From Nematopogon swammerdamellus (lineage: Eukaryota > Arthropoda > Insecta > Lepidoptera > Adelidae), in contig OX336343.1 of assembly GCA_946902875.1 (NCBI GenBank), positions 6,313,754 to 6,377,753 of the forward strand: DNA of 64,000 nt, in the 5' to 3' direction. A program made the position numbers and the translations under genes. Under the pieces are notes generated by a model. The model had not been told where the DNA came from. It was given only the letters and a program-made list of their open reading frames with translations, and made no database searches. Below, in pieces: positions 10,385 to 19,759 of this stretch (positions within the stretch are counted from its first letter, which is position 1; every line of letters begins with the position of its first letter).

Positions 10385-10884
10385 TCCGCCCGCGCCGCGC
10401 CGCATCGCACCGCGCCGCTCCATCCCGCGCCGCTCCGCGCCGCACCGCACCGCGCCGCACCGCACCGCGCCGCACCGCACCGCTCCGCGCCGCACCGCAC
10501 CGCGCCGCTCCGTCCCGCGCCGCTCCGTCCCGCACCGCGCCGCAGCGCGCCGCAGCGCGCCGCACCGCGCCGCACCGCGCCGCACCGCGCCGCACCGCGC
10601 CGCACCGCACCGCGCCGCTCCGTCCCGCGACGCTCCGCGCGGCCCCGCGCCGCCCCGCGCCGACCCGCGCCGCACCGCGCCGTCCCGCGCCGCCCCGCGC
10701 CGCCCCGCGCCGCCCCGCGCCTACCCGCTCCGCTCCACGCCGTCCCGCGCCGCTCCGCGCCGCACCGCGACGCCCCGCGCCGCACCGCGCCACACCGCGC
10801 CGCACCGCGCCGACCCGCTCCGCTCCACGCCATCCCGCGCCGCTCCGCGCCGCACCGCGCCGCACCGCGCCGCCCCGCGCCGCA
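10385..10884. repeat. GC-rich CGCNC pentanucleotide array
   Basis: About 500 bp made of 5-base units CGCGC, CGCAC, CGCTC, CGTCC and CGCCC. Because stop codons cannot arise easily, several frames on both strands stay open for 140-196 codons (Arg/Ala/Pro or Gly/Ala/Arg strings). These are compositional, not genes. Confidence 0.95.
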
Positions 10885-11491
10885 TATAAACCTTCCGTGA
10901 AAAATTATCTAACTGATGGTGAAAACCGCATGAAAATCCGTTGCGTGGTTTAGGAGGAGTTAGCGGATATACAGACAGAGGCGGAAAGCGACTTTATTTT
11001 ATATTATGTATATTGAATTGATATATATATATACAGAGAAGAAGAAGAAGAAAAAGATCGGTTATAAAGAGTAGGTATGATTACAAACAACAGATGCGTT
11101 ACGAATGATTCTATATAATTCAAATTATTAGGGTCGTGAATTAAATGAGCGATCTATGATCTAAGTATACCTAGGTAGACGACTGGATCGATCCCCAAAT
11201 GTTACAAATCGTCTTTTCGGTGACATTTTCATAAAATATATTCACTGAAAAGTATTCGATCACTTGTCACTATTTGAGGTAACAAATTAAGCATAAATCA
11301 ATAAATAACTGTGAAAAATATACAAAAACAAAGTTATACATACCATAGTTAAACCACATACAACACGCACGAACCAGAGATCCGATTTGCTACCTATGTA
11401 AATCCATGTAAAAAAATGTGTTCCAAGTTGCGCTAGCCTGACGGTCGTGTTGAATGGTTCTATCTATTATAATTTGATTTGTTGCTTTCAG
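10885..11491. other. Likely intron sequence upstream of exon at 11492
   Basis: AT-rich with a TATATATATA tract (about 11020-11031). No exon could be placed with confidence; it ends in a TTGCTTTCAG acceptor at 11491. Confidence 0.4.
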
Positions 11492-11721
11492 GATACTGTC
11501 CACCACCATCGCGTCCACCATGCAATTTTGTCCAGTGCAGTAAATCTATGTTACACCGTTTTTCGGGCTTCATCAATGGTATCTTCGCAGCGATACTCGG
11601 ATTTTTCACAACCATTCTCTTCTTCGCTCTCATCGCACTGATGAGCTTCTTTCTGCCGTTTGTGGTCAAGATGTGGAGCCCTGAGCTGACGAGTCTACAG
11701 ATGACGGTGGACAGAATGGCG
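11492..11721 (+). CDS. Membrane protein gene, penultimate coding exon
   Basis: An internal exon bounded by acceptor TTGCTTTCAG (to 11491) and donor GTGAGC at 11722. The split first codon takes one base from an upstream exon that I cannot identify. The frame encodes a cysteine/proline-rich start (YCPPPSRPPCNFVQCSK) and then a long hydrophobic stretch, roughly FINGIFAAILGFFTTILFF through ALIALMSFFLPFVV, long enough for one long or two short membrane helices. It ends in phase 0 with VDRMA and joins cleanly to the exon at 13594. No domain family is recognised. The true start of the protein lies upstream, possibly before this window. Confidence 0.6.
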
Positions 11722-12564
11722 GTGAGCTGACAGTTTGAATGAATGGTACATTTACACACGTGGATTTGCCCGGCGTCTGGGTTCGAAATCATGTCTGCAA
11801 TCAGTAAGAAGGGTTTGGAGCTGAAAAATGTGAGAGCACAAAAGATTTCTCCATACGAGTGATAGGAGATGTGTATACTATATACATATATAGGTATATA
11901 TACCGTTACATCAATGACACATTTATTCGGATACTAACTATGATAGGACACTAACGAAAGAGATTTATTGAGCGAATGTTATGGGGAGAGTCGGAAAGGG
12001 ACGCTCTATTAGATGCACTTGTTTAGACCATATCGGGCGTGTACCCAATAAAAAGGGTCATAAGCGTGCATAGCTTAATCGGCGAGCATGTATGAAGACC
12101 ATTATGAGAGCGAAAGAGCGGCATAGGTGTGTCAGGATAGTGACACGTAGAGATACGTTGGCTCTGTCTAAGACTGGGAAGCCGGCTTCACAATCTGGTA
12201 CGTTCGTTTTTTTTTTACTGTGTGGCATTTATAACAGTGATAGACAACAATACGTGTTGTGGTGAACCATCGAGATACGTTTGACGCGGGGGCACTACCA
12301 AGCTTCTTTCCTCAAAGGGGTGAACGGTGTTTCGATAAGAAATGTATTTACCTAATTATAACGTTTGTCTTAGAAAGAAATGGCCCGGGCAGAAGATGGA
12401 CTGAAGGCATCTGAGTGTGGAATTTGCAAACTGTGCCAACAAACGAATATGTTTACTTCTGGCTCATGGGTAATACCTATTTCAATATATCTCTCACACG
12501 TTTCTAATAAAATTATTATTACATGTTTACATATTTTCTAATACGACAAAGAACCAAGGTAGTC

Positions 12565-12835
12565 GAAATTGCTAAGAAAATTAGCAAGTTGAAGTGGCAG
12601 TAGGCCGGGTACATCTGTCGCAGATGCAATAACCGCTGGGGTAGACGTGTGCTGCTCGAATGGAGGCTACGTACAAGCAAACGGAGCGTTAGACACCGCC
12701 CCGGCCAGGTGGACAGGCGAGCTAAAAAAGGTAGCCGTTAGTGGATAGATGAGACCTCGTGTGGTGGCGTGCCTCGGAAGAGGTCTACGTCCAGCAGTGG
12801 ATGAAAACGGGTTAATGATGATTATGATGATGATG
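12565..12835 (+). pseudogene. RTE-type LINE C-terminal remnant (intronic)
   Basis: Broken frames give TKVVEIAKKISKLKWQ, NRWGRRV, LEWR and KRSV, then non-frame DNA and GTCTACGTCCAGCAGTGGAT. This order (KLKWQWAGH, RWxxxVLEWRPR, KRSVGRPxxRW, YVQQW) is the conserved C-terminal tail of endonuclease/reverse transcriptases of moth RTE-like LINEs. In-frame stops and shifts make it a fossil. It lies in the intron between 11722 and 13593. Confidence 0.6.
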
Positions 12836-13080
12836 TAATTTCTGCGATCCTGATTTCACGGCCACGGTAGTTACATGTCATTCGATAAACTACCTACACG
12901 GTTAGTCACAATACACAAATTGACGATGTTCGGACACTCGCCAGTTGCCACTATGACATAATTGGAGGTCTTGGAGCTGCCGCTCACTCAATTCAGGTAG
13001 TATTCTAATATATTATAATTTACGTACCACGATTCCTGATCCGATTCCGACCGTCGACAATTTGCGTGCCACCAAGACTT

Positions 13081-13317
13081 TTTTTTTTTATGGATACTGA
13101 CGCGGTTGGCTACATCACCTACAACATCCGTGATGTAAGCCCATAACACCGGGTGAACTTGGTGCCACGTCAGTGCTTCCCTTCGATCGTGCCGGCTACA
13201 CTGAACTGGACGGAAATCACAAACTATTTACGTAGCCGTTTCGACCGACCTTTCATTCAGTGCGGTGGTACCAACCCGGGCGGGTTAAACCCTACCTACC
13301 ACCTAGTAATATAAGAA
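13081..13317 (-). mobile_element. 5S-type SINE, 5'-truncated
   Basis: Reverse complement of the family body and tail: GGTTGGCTACATCACCTACA, GTGCCACGTCAGTGCTTCCC, CATTCAGTGCGGTGGTACCA. The 5S-like head is missing. Confidence 0.75.
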
Positions 13318-13460
13318 GGGAGTCATATCCCTTAGTCGCCTTTTACGACATACACGGGGAGAGATGCAGTGGGGCTATTCTTTTAAAGTACCGGCCCCAC
13401 ACGGTACAAATGCGGGACGGTACAACGGCCTTCACCCTATATGGTGCTCGCCGACAATAA
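13318..13460. repeat. Unclassified interspersed-repeat fragment
   Basis: Contains CCCTTAGTCGCCTTTTACGA and CATACACGGGGAGAGATG, words I recognise as a recurrent dispersed sequence in moth genomes, probably from a LINE 3' region. No intact frame. Confidence 0.35.
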
Positions 13461-13593
13461 AATTCCCGTTCATGTGAACACTTTCCTATTGACCATTTTC
13501 ACCTTAGGTGGTTATTGTAACTTCGAATATCTAAAAGTATACCTTCGTAATATTTTGTCTAAACGAACTATAAACGAAAGATATTTTTTTTAG

Positions 13594-14103
13594 ACACTCC
13601 TGGATAAGAACGACCCAGCTCGTAGATGCTGTATGGGCGTCCATGAAAAAGCTGAGAATAAACCCTTATCTTATAACAACGGCGAAGCGAGAAATCTCGA
13701 CTCCGTCAAAGGGGAAACGAATAATCGTAACGTGCAACCAAAACTAGTAGAAGATGATGAGTTTGTATTCGACGATATCTTCATAAGGAATGACGGTAAA
13801 GAGATCGACGAAAAAAACTCTCTGGCATTCTGTAGAACCAGTCGTGATCTATACAAATTGCCATTGAGAAACGAGCATCTTTCTATCGATTTGGTGACGC
13901 CTCCGTCCAACCAAGGAGCTCCGGACATCCCTTCTGTACTCGGTCGGCCAAGACAGAGCGCTGAAGACTCTGAACCGTATGTAGCTTCTAAAGGAAAAAC
14001 ACAGAATTCGAAAAACTCCAATGGTAGAGAAAACTCGATGTCACCCAAAGACGGCAAGGCTACGGACAATGCAGTGAAGTCACAGTTTAGAGATCGAGCT
14101 TAA
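13594..14103 (+). CDS. Membrane protein gene, terminal coding exon
   Basis: Acceptor TATTTTTTTTAG ends at 13593. The exon starts in phase 0 with TLLDKNDPARRCCMG and runs 169 codons to TAA at 14101. It is hydrophilic and probably cytosolic or luminal, rich in Asn, Ser, Asp and Lys, with DDEFVFDDIFIRNDGKE and a C-terminal low-complexity Ser/Asn/Lys region ending KSQFRDRA. No known domain is seen. With the preceding exon it makes a protein with an N-terminal membrane segment followed by a ~170-residue polar tail. An AATAAA at 14162 supports this as the last exon. Function unknown. Confidence 0.6.
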   Translation, partial: TLLDKNDPARRCCMGVHEKAENKPLSYNNGEARNLDSVKGETNNRNVQPKLVEDDEFVFDDIFIRNDGKEIDEKNSLAFCRTSRDLYKLPLRNEHLSIDLVTPPSNQGAPDIPSVLGRPRQSAEDSEPYVASKGKTQNSKNSNGRENSMSPKDGKATDNAVKSQFRDRA

Positions 14104-14161
14104 GTACACATTTTCTGACTGGTAACTGTAAAAAAAATTATCATACAAAAAATCATACACG

Positions 14162-14167
14162 AATAAA
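14162..14167 (+). terminator. Polyadenylation signal AATAAA
   Basis: Lies 59 bases after the stop at 14103, just before Helitron-like repeat sequence begins near 14200. Confidence 0.55.
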
Positions 14168-14198
14168 GTTAAAAATTTGAAGCTTTTTATTTCCTCTA

Positions 14199-14535
14199 CT
14201 AGCTGTTGCCAGCGGCTTCGCTCGCGTGAAATTCGTATTCCAAAGAAGAATGTAAGTAACTAAGGGCGAGGCCGAAGACCGAGCTGCGTTCAGGTAATCG
14301 ATAAACCTTCTCAAAGAAAGTAACTAAGGGCGAGGCCGAAGGCCGAGCTGTTTTCAGGTAAACGATAAACCTTTCTCAAATAAAGGAAGTAAGTAAGGGC
14401 GAGGCCGAAGGCCGAGCTGCGTTTAGGAAGACGATAACCCTTCTGGAAGAAAGGAAGGAACTAAGTGCGAGGCCGAAGACCGAGCTGCGTTCAGGTAAAC
14501 CAAAAACCCTCTTCCGCCTTCGGTCCTCGCCCTTA
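14199..14535 (-). mobile_element. Helitron-like end with 68-bp units, reverse orientation
   Basis: Starts CTAGCTGTTGCCAGCGGCTT then CGCTCGCG, the reverse complement of the Helitron-type 3' terminus (hairpin then CTAG). Four to five copies of the 68-bp unit follow on the minus strand (CGAGGCCGAAGGCCGAGCTG). Confidence 0.6.
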
Positions 14536-15159
14536 AAGACTTCTTTTCTTCGATAGAATATAATATCGTTTACTCAATCGATTTATTTCATAAAAATAAA
14601 AAAGTAATATTAATAACTAAAGAATTAAAACCTACCTAACAAACATTAAAATAACTATCAAAACTGGCATTTTCAAATGTTCTTAGAGCACTTGCGGCAT
14701 TACCCCGCTGGATGGCAAGGCTTACCCTTTGAATGAAGTACATAAGCCCTTGATGGCGGGACGCCAGTTGCGTCAACCAGCACAGGCCCAAGCCTCTTTT
14801 GGCTTCACTGCTCCACGGACCGAGGGTTTCAACCGTAAACGCAACAAATTCGAAATCTTGAATTATATTTCTATATTTGTTGCGTTTGAGGCTCTCCGCC
14901 CCAGCCTCGGCCGCGCCAGCCGCTCTTGAAGATGTCCTAACGTGACTTGGAGCCAATGTGAGAACACAAGTGGCGTCCCACATCAAAGAACTACCCTTAG
15001 TCCATGGCACTAAGGTGATAGCATCGGGCCTCTTGCCATCTAGCAGGGAATAACCGCGAGGTTCTACGATGCACGTTATATTTGCCGTCAGAAGCGTGGA
15101 CTATATAATAAAATTTAAATTAAATTAACTCAATCTTAATATTAATTAACTTTATTCGA
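14536..15159. other. Non-coding; contains a short inverted patch
   Basis: GCAACAAATTCGAAATCTTG near 14840 and its near complement TATTTGTTGCGTTTGAGG near 14873 form an imperfect inverted pair. Open frames on both strands (14636-15010, 14729-14929) overlap each other and show no motif. Confidence 0.35.
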
Positions 15160-15875
15160 GATGGTTTAGCTTCTTCCTGAACGCAGCTCGGCCTTCGGCC
15201 TCGCCCTTAGTTACTTGCTTTCTTCGAAATGGTTTATCATTTGTCAGAACGTAGCTCGGCCTTCGGCCTCGCCTTAGTTACTTACTTTCTTCAAAAATGT
15301 TTACCTTCTTCCTGAACGTAGCTCGGCCTACGGCCCCGCCCTTAGTTACTTGCTTTCTTCGAGATGGTTTATGGTCTTCCCGAATAGAGCACGGCCTTCG
15401 GCCTCGCCCTTAGTTACTTACTTTCTTCAAGATGATTTAGCTTCTTCCTGAACGAAGCTCGGCCTTCGGCCTCGACCTTAGTTACTTGCTTTCTTCAAGA
15501 TGGTTTTTCAATTGTCAGAACGTAGCTCGGCCTTCGGCCTCGCCTTAGTTACTTACTTTCCTCAAGATGGTTTAGCTTCTTCCTGAACGCAGTTCGGTCT
15601 GCGGCCTCGCCCATAGTTACTTACTTTCTTCGAGAAGGTTTATGGTCTTCCAGAATAGAGCTCGGCCTTCGGCCTCGCCCTTAATTACTTACTTTCTTCA
15701 AGAATATTTTTCTTCTTCCTGAACTCAGCTCCGCCTTCCGCCTCGCCCTTAGTTACTTTCATCGAGAAAGAATATCGTTTACGTGAGCGCAGATCCGCCT
15801 TCGGGCCCGCCTTTAGTTACTTACTTTCTTTTTTTGAAATACGAATTTCACGCGAGCGAATCCGCGGGCAACAGA
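15160..15875 (+). mobile_element. Helitron-like 3' end with 68-bp array, about 10 copies
   Basis: About ten copies of the CTCGGCCTTCGGCCTCGCC unit (near 15186, 15254, 15320, 15387, 15456 and onward) lead into ACGCGAGCGAATCCGCGG then GCAACAGATAT. Together with the reversed copy at 14199-14535, the two arrays face each other in head-to-head fashion. Confidence 0.6.
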
Positions 15876-16019
15876 TATATAAATTTTATTGCACCAATGA
15901 CAGCGACATAACTTCGACTTTCAATTATTATTTTTTATTTATCAAACAATTTGTCACCGGCCAGCTCACGTCGAGATGACAGTTCTCCGTTGTCAACATG
16001 ACATTTAAAATTGTTTTTT
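15874..16019. repeat. 146-bp segment, first copy (left flank of insertion)
   Basis: Near-identical to 19007-19151 (TAAATTTTATTGCACCAATG, ACAGCGACATAACTTCGACT, CACCGGCCAGCTCACGTCGA). In this copy the sequence is interrupted after ATTGTTTTTTA by the 16020-18390 insertion. Confidence 0.9.
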
Positions 16020-16194
16020 AAACGGTTTTATATATATTTTTTTTTTTTTTAGCTTGACTCCGTATATTTGTTTCTATCTTTGTTTCAAATCTTGCGACAA
16101 CTTTTTCAACTACTTCCACTGAACCGATTTTTATGAAACTTTGCACACACATTGAGTTCTCGTGACAATACAATATTATGATAATTTCAACTTG

Positions 16195-17478
16195 GTAACG
16201 AGGGTCTGATGATGGAGTCAGGAGGTGGACAGTGGAACTCTTCAACCGTTACTAGTAACCTCCTCGAGTTTGGGCTCTTATGGTTGGTTTGGACGAGTGT
16301 CCCATACTTCTACCAATACACTTGGTGACGAGGGTCTGATGATGGAGTCAGGAGGTGTACAGTGGAACTCTTCAACCGTTACTAGTAACCCCCTCGAGTT
16401 TGGGCTCATTTGGTTTGTTTGGACGAGTGTCCCGTACTTCTATCAATACACTTGGTGATGAGGGTCTGATGATGGAGTCAGGAGGTGTACAGTGGAACTC
16501 TTTAACCGTTACTAGTAACCCCCTCGAGTTTGGGCTCAATTGGTTGGTTTGGACGAGTGTCCCATACTTCTACCAACACACTTGGTGACGAGGGTCTGAT
16601 GATGGAATCAGGAGGTGTACAGTGGAACTCTTCAACCGTTACTAGTAACCCCATCGAGTTTGGGCTCATATGGTTGGTTCTGACGAGTGTCCCATACTTC
16701 TATCAAGACACTTGGTGACGAGGGTCTGATGATGGAGTCAGGAGGTGTTCAGTGGAACTCTTCAACCGTTACTAGTAACCCCCTCGAGTTTGGGCTCATT
16801 TGGTTGGTTTGGACGAGTGTCCCATACTTCTACCAAGACACTTGGTAACGAGGGTCTGATGATGGAGTCCGGAGGTGTTCAGTGGAACTCTTCAACCGTT
16901 ACTAGTAACCCCCTCGAGTTTGGGCTCATTTGGTTGGTTTCGACGAGTGTCCCATACTTCTACCAATACACTTGGTGACGCAGGGTGTGATGATGGAGTC
17001 AGGAGGTGTACAGTGGAACTCTTCAACCGTTACTAGTACCCCCTCGAGTTTGGGCTCATTTGGTTTGTTTGGACGAGTGTCCCATACTTCTACCAATACA
17101 CTTGGTGACGAGGGTCTGATGATGGAGTCAGGAGGTGTATAGTGGAACTCTTCAACCGTTACTAGTAACCCCCTCGAGTTTGGGCTCATTTGGTTGGTTT
17201 GAACGAGTGTCCCATACTTCTACCAATACACTTGGTGACGAGGGTCTGATGATGGAGTCAGGAGGTGTATAGTGGAACTCTTTAACCGTTACTAGTAACC
17301 CCCTCGAGTTTGGGCTCATTTGGTTGGTTTGGACGAGTGTCCCATACTTCTACCAATACACTTGGTGACGAGGGTCTGATCATGGAATCAGGAGGTGTAC
17401 AGTGGAACTCTTCAACCGTTACTAGTAACCCCCTCGAGTTTGGGCTCATTTGGTTTGTTTGGACGAGCGTCACATACT
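16195..17478 (+). repeat. 130-bp tandem repeat, just under 10 copies
   Basis: AGGGTCTGAT starts units at 16201, 16331, 16461, 16591, 16721, 16851, (16982), 17111, 17241 and 17371. The period is 130 except for a +1/-1 pair around the seventh unit. Copies are over 90% alike by eye. As 130 is not a multiple of 3, the recurring ~77-codon open frames (MMESGGVQWNSSTVTS and so on) end in each next unit and are artefacts. The last unit runs directly into helicase sequence. Confidence 0.95.
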
Positions 17479-17911
17479 TGTCGAACGCAAATGTATGAAT
17501 GAAACAGACATACCATCTGTTCAAATTGATTTTGAAAGGGACGGCGTACACCTTATCCATCCAAAAGCCATACAGTTTCCAGTAAAGTTTAATAATAGAA
17601 CAGCTGAGAGACGGATGTTACCGATAATTTTGTCATGGGCCTCCACTGTCCATAAAATGCAGGGCAGTACTGTTGACCATGCTGTCGTGTATTTGGGCTC
17701 CAGACTATTTGAGGAGGGTCAAGCGTATGTTGCATTGAGTTGCGTAAAGTCTTTAGAAGGGCTATGTATTGAGGAGCTTGATTGTGAGAAATTGACAGGT
17801 AAGAAACCGTGCAACAAAGATGCAATGAGAGAGTTCGAAACAAAGAGATTACGTCATTGGTTCGAAAGGATGAGGAGTTTGCGTAATGATACGAGCCAAA
17901 AATCAAACTAA
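17475..17911 (+). pseudogene. Pif1/Helitron-type helicase C-terminal fragment
   Basis: The frame continues from the repeat array into [20 protein letters not shown], then [28 protein letters not shown] (motif V region), [16 protein letters not shown] (motif VI) and a charged tail to TAA at 17909. Pif1-family SF1B helicases, including those of Helitrons, end with this LSxAxTVHKxQGxT ... AYVALSRVxSxxGL order. Here the motif VI arginine is cysteine (LSCVKS) and the Walker A/B region is absent, replaced upstream by the tandem array. It cannot be a working helicase. Confidence 0.75.
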
Positions 17912-17983
17912 AAACGAGTAAATAAAAAAATAGGTAAAGAACCTTTAAAGTTAAACGGTTTTATTTAAAAAAAAACTAGAAAC

Positions 17984-18392
17984 AAAAAATCTGCTGTACA
18001 AAAAACTAGAAAATAATAAGGACACAAACCTGGGCCTTCTTAAGATTTTACGTCTGGGTAAGAAATCGTGCAGTGCTGTCTTCTCATGTCGGATGCCAAA
18101 GGGCACTTTGTGTCGCTGCGTCAGCGGAATCAGTAATAAATTGAGACTTTTAACAGACTAATATAAAAACGTGGGGCGTATAATATGCGTAATAACATGC
18201 GCCCCACGTTTTTATATTAGTCTGTTAAAAGTCTCAATTTATTACTGATTCCGCTGATGCAGCGACACAAAGTGCCCTTTGGCATCCGACATGAGAAGAC
18301 AGCACTGCACGATTTCTTACCCAGACGTAAAATCTTAAGAAGGCCCAGTTTTGTGTCCTTATTATTTTCTAGTTTTTTGTACAGCAGATTTT
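17984..18392. repeat. Palindrome with ~195-bp arms
   Basis: Left arm 17984-18178 (AAAAAATCTGCTGTAC to CGTGGGGCG) and right arm about 18199-18392 in reverse. They differ at only a few sites (CTGCGTCAGC against GCTGATGCAG). The spacer is about 20 bases near 18180-18198. Confidence 0.9.
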
Positions 18393-19000
18393 TTTTACCT
18401 TTACTTTGGATTACGTGATTTTTATTATATTTTTTAATTATTACGTTAATCCGGGATATACACTGTCACTATAAAAAGTTTCGTCAAATTCCGTTCAGTG
18501 GTTTTTGCGAGATGCGCGTACAAGTAGGAATTTTTGCATTTACGATTTTATTATATGTATAGAAAGAATAGATATGTATAGACTATTGTGTTCAAGTTAT
18601 AAAAAAGAAGAACTGTCTTTTCGTTGTATCTACTTATTTTGAAATTTCGAATGAATATTTTATTCAAATTGTATTTGCTGCCAGTTCTCAAGATATAATT
18701 ATGTACTTTGGACTACGTGATTTTAAACGCGCAATAATGTTTATAATTGTTTAATTTATTTTTTATTTTTGATAATTTTTTTTACGTATTTTCCTAACCC
18801 GGCATATAAACTGCCACTATACAAAGTTTCGTCTAATTCCGTTCAGTGATTTTTGCGTGATGCGCGTACAGACAAACAAACAAACAAACAAACAAACAAA
18901 AATTTTAAAAACTGTTCTAACATGTTCAGTATCTCATTTTAAGCCACCCTGGTTAGTTTTTTTCCGAATACATTCAATGTACAGACTTTCTTACCTCTAC
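18389..19000. repeat. ~610-bp direct duplication, first copy
   Basis: From ACCTTTACTTTGGATTACGT to TACAGACTTTCTTACCT; repeated at 19150-19755. It contains two diverged sub-copies of a GATATACACTGTCACTAT / AGTTTCGTC / TCCGTTCAGTG block and an (AAAC)n microsatellite. Confidence 0.9.
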
Positions 19001-19006
19001 GTAACA

Positions 19007-19151
19007 GATATATAAATTTTATTGCACCAATGACAGCGACATAACTTCGACTTTCAATTATTATTTTTATTTATCAAACAATTTGTCACCGGCCAGCTCA
19101 CGTCGAGATGACAGTTCTCCGTTGTCAACATGACATTTAAAATTGTTTTTT
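19007..19151. repeat. 146-bp segment, second copy (empty-site flank)
   Basis: Same as 15874-16019 but continues without interruption into ACCTTTACTTTGG, so it preserves the pre-insertion state. Confidence 0.9.
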
Positions 19152-19755
19152 ACCTTTACTTTGGATTACGTGATTTTTATTATATTTTTTAATTATTATG
19201 TTCATCCGGGATATACACTGTCACTATAAAAAGTTTCGTCAAATTCCGTTCAGTGGTTTTTGCGAGATGCGCGTACAAATAGACATTTTTGCATTTACGA
19301 TTTTATGATATGTATAGAAAGAATAGATATGTATAGACTATTGTGTTCAAGTTATAAAAAAAAGAAGAACTGTCATTTTCGTTGTATCTACTTATTTTTA
19401 AATTTCGAATGAATATTTTATTCAAATTGTATTTGCTGCCAGTTCTCAAGATATAATTATGCACTTTGGACTACGTGATTTTAAACGCGCAATAATGTTT
19501 ATAATTGTAATTTTTTGTTTTTTTTTGTTTTTTTTTTTACGTATTATGTTAACCCGGCATATAAACTGCCACTATACAAAGTTTCGTCTAATTCCGTTCA
19601 GTGATTTTTGCGTGATGCGCGTACAGACAAACAAACAAACAAACAAACAAACAAAAATTTTAAAAACTGTTCTAACATGTTCAGTATCTCATTTTAAGCC
19701 ACCCTGGTTAGTTTTTTTCCGAATACATTCAATGTACAGACTTTCTTACCTTTAC
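19150..19755. repeat. ~610-bp direct duplication, second copy
   Basis: Copy of 18389-19000, with small indels in homopolymers and in the (AAAC)n run. Confidence 0.9.
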
Positions 19756-19759
19756 GATT

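Larger units (their letters stand above)
16020..18390 (+). mobile_element. 2.37-kb insertion carrying repeat array and helicase fragment
   Basis: Left junction ATTGTTTTTTA / AACGGTTTTATATATAT; right junction CAGCAGATTTTTTTT / ACCTTTACTTTGGATTACG. The uninterrupted version ATTGTTTTTTACCTTTACTT is present at 19145-19165. The insertion contains a 130-bp array, the C-terminus of a Pif1-like helicase and a long palindrome. Motif TTAAACGGTTTTAT occurs both at its left edge and at 17950. A Helitron-related origin is suggested by the helicase but clean Helitron ends are not seen. Confidence 0.6.

Noticed and set aside
10253..10953. Six overlapping open frames of 140-196 codons
   Set aside because: All are translations of the CGCNC array and its edges, consisting of Arg/Ala/Pro or Gly/Ala strings with no conserved motif.
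13671..14069. 132-codon minus-strand open frame
   Set aside because: It is a shadow of the plus-strand terminal exon, which has splice site, phase match and polyadenylation signal.
16225..17189. Series of ~77-codon open frames (MMESGGVQWNSSTVTS type)
   Set aside because: Each is a 130-bp repeat unit read in successive frames; the period is not a multiple of three and each ends in the next unit.
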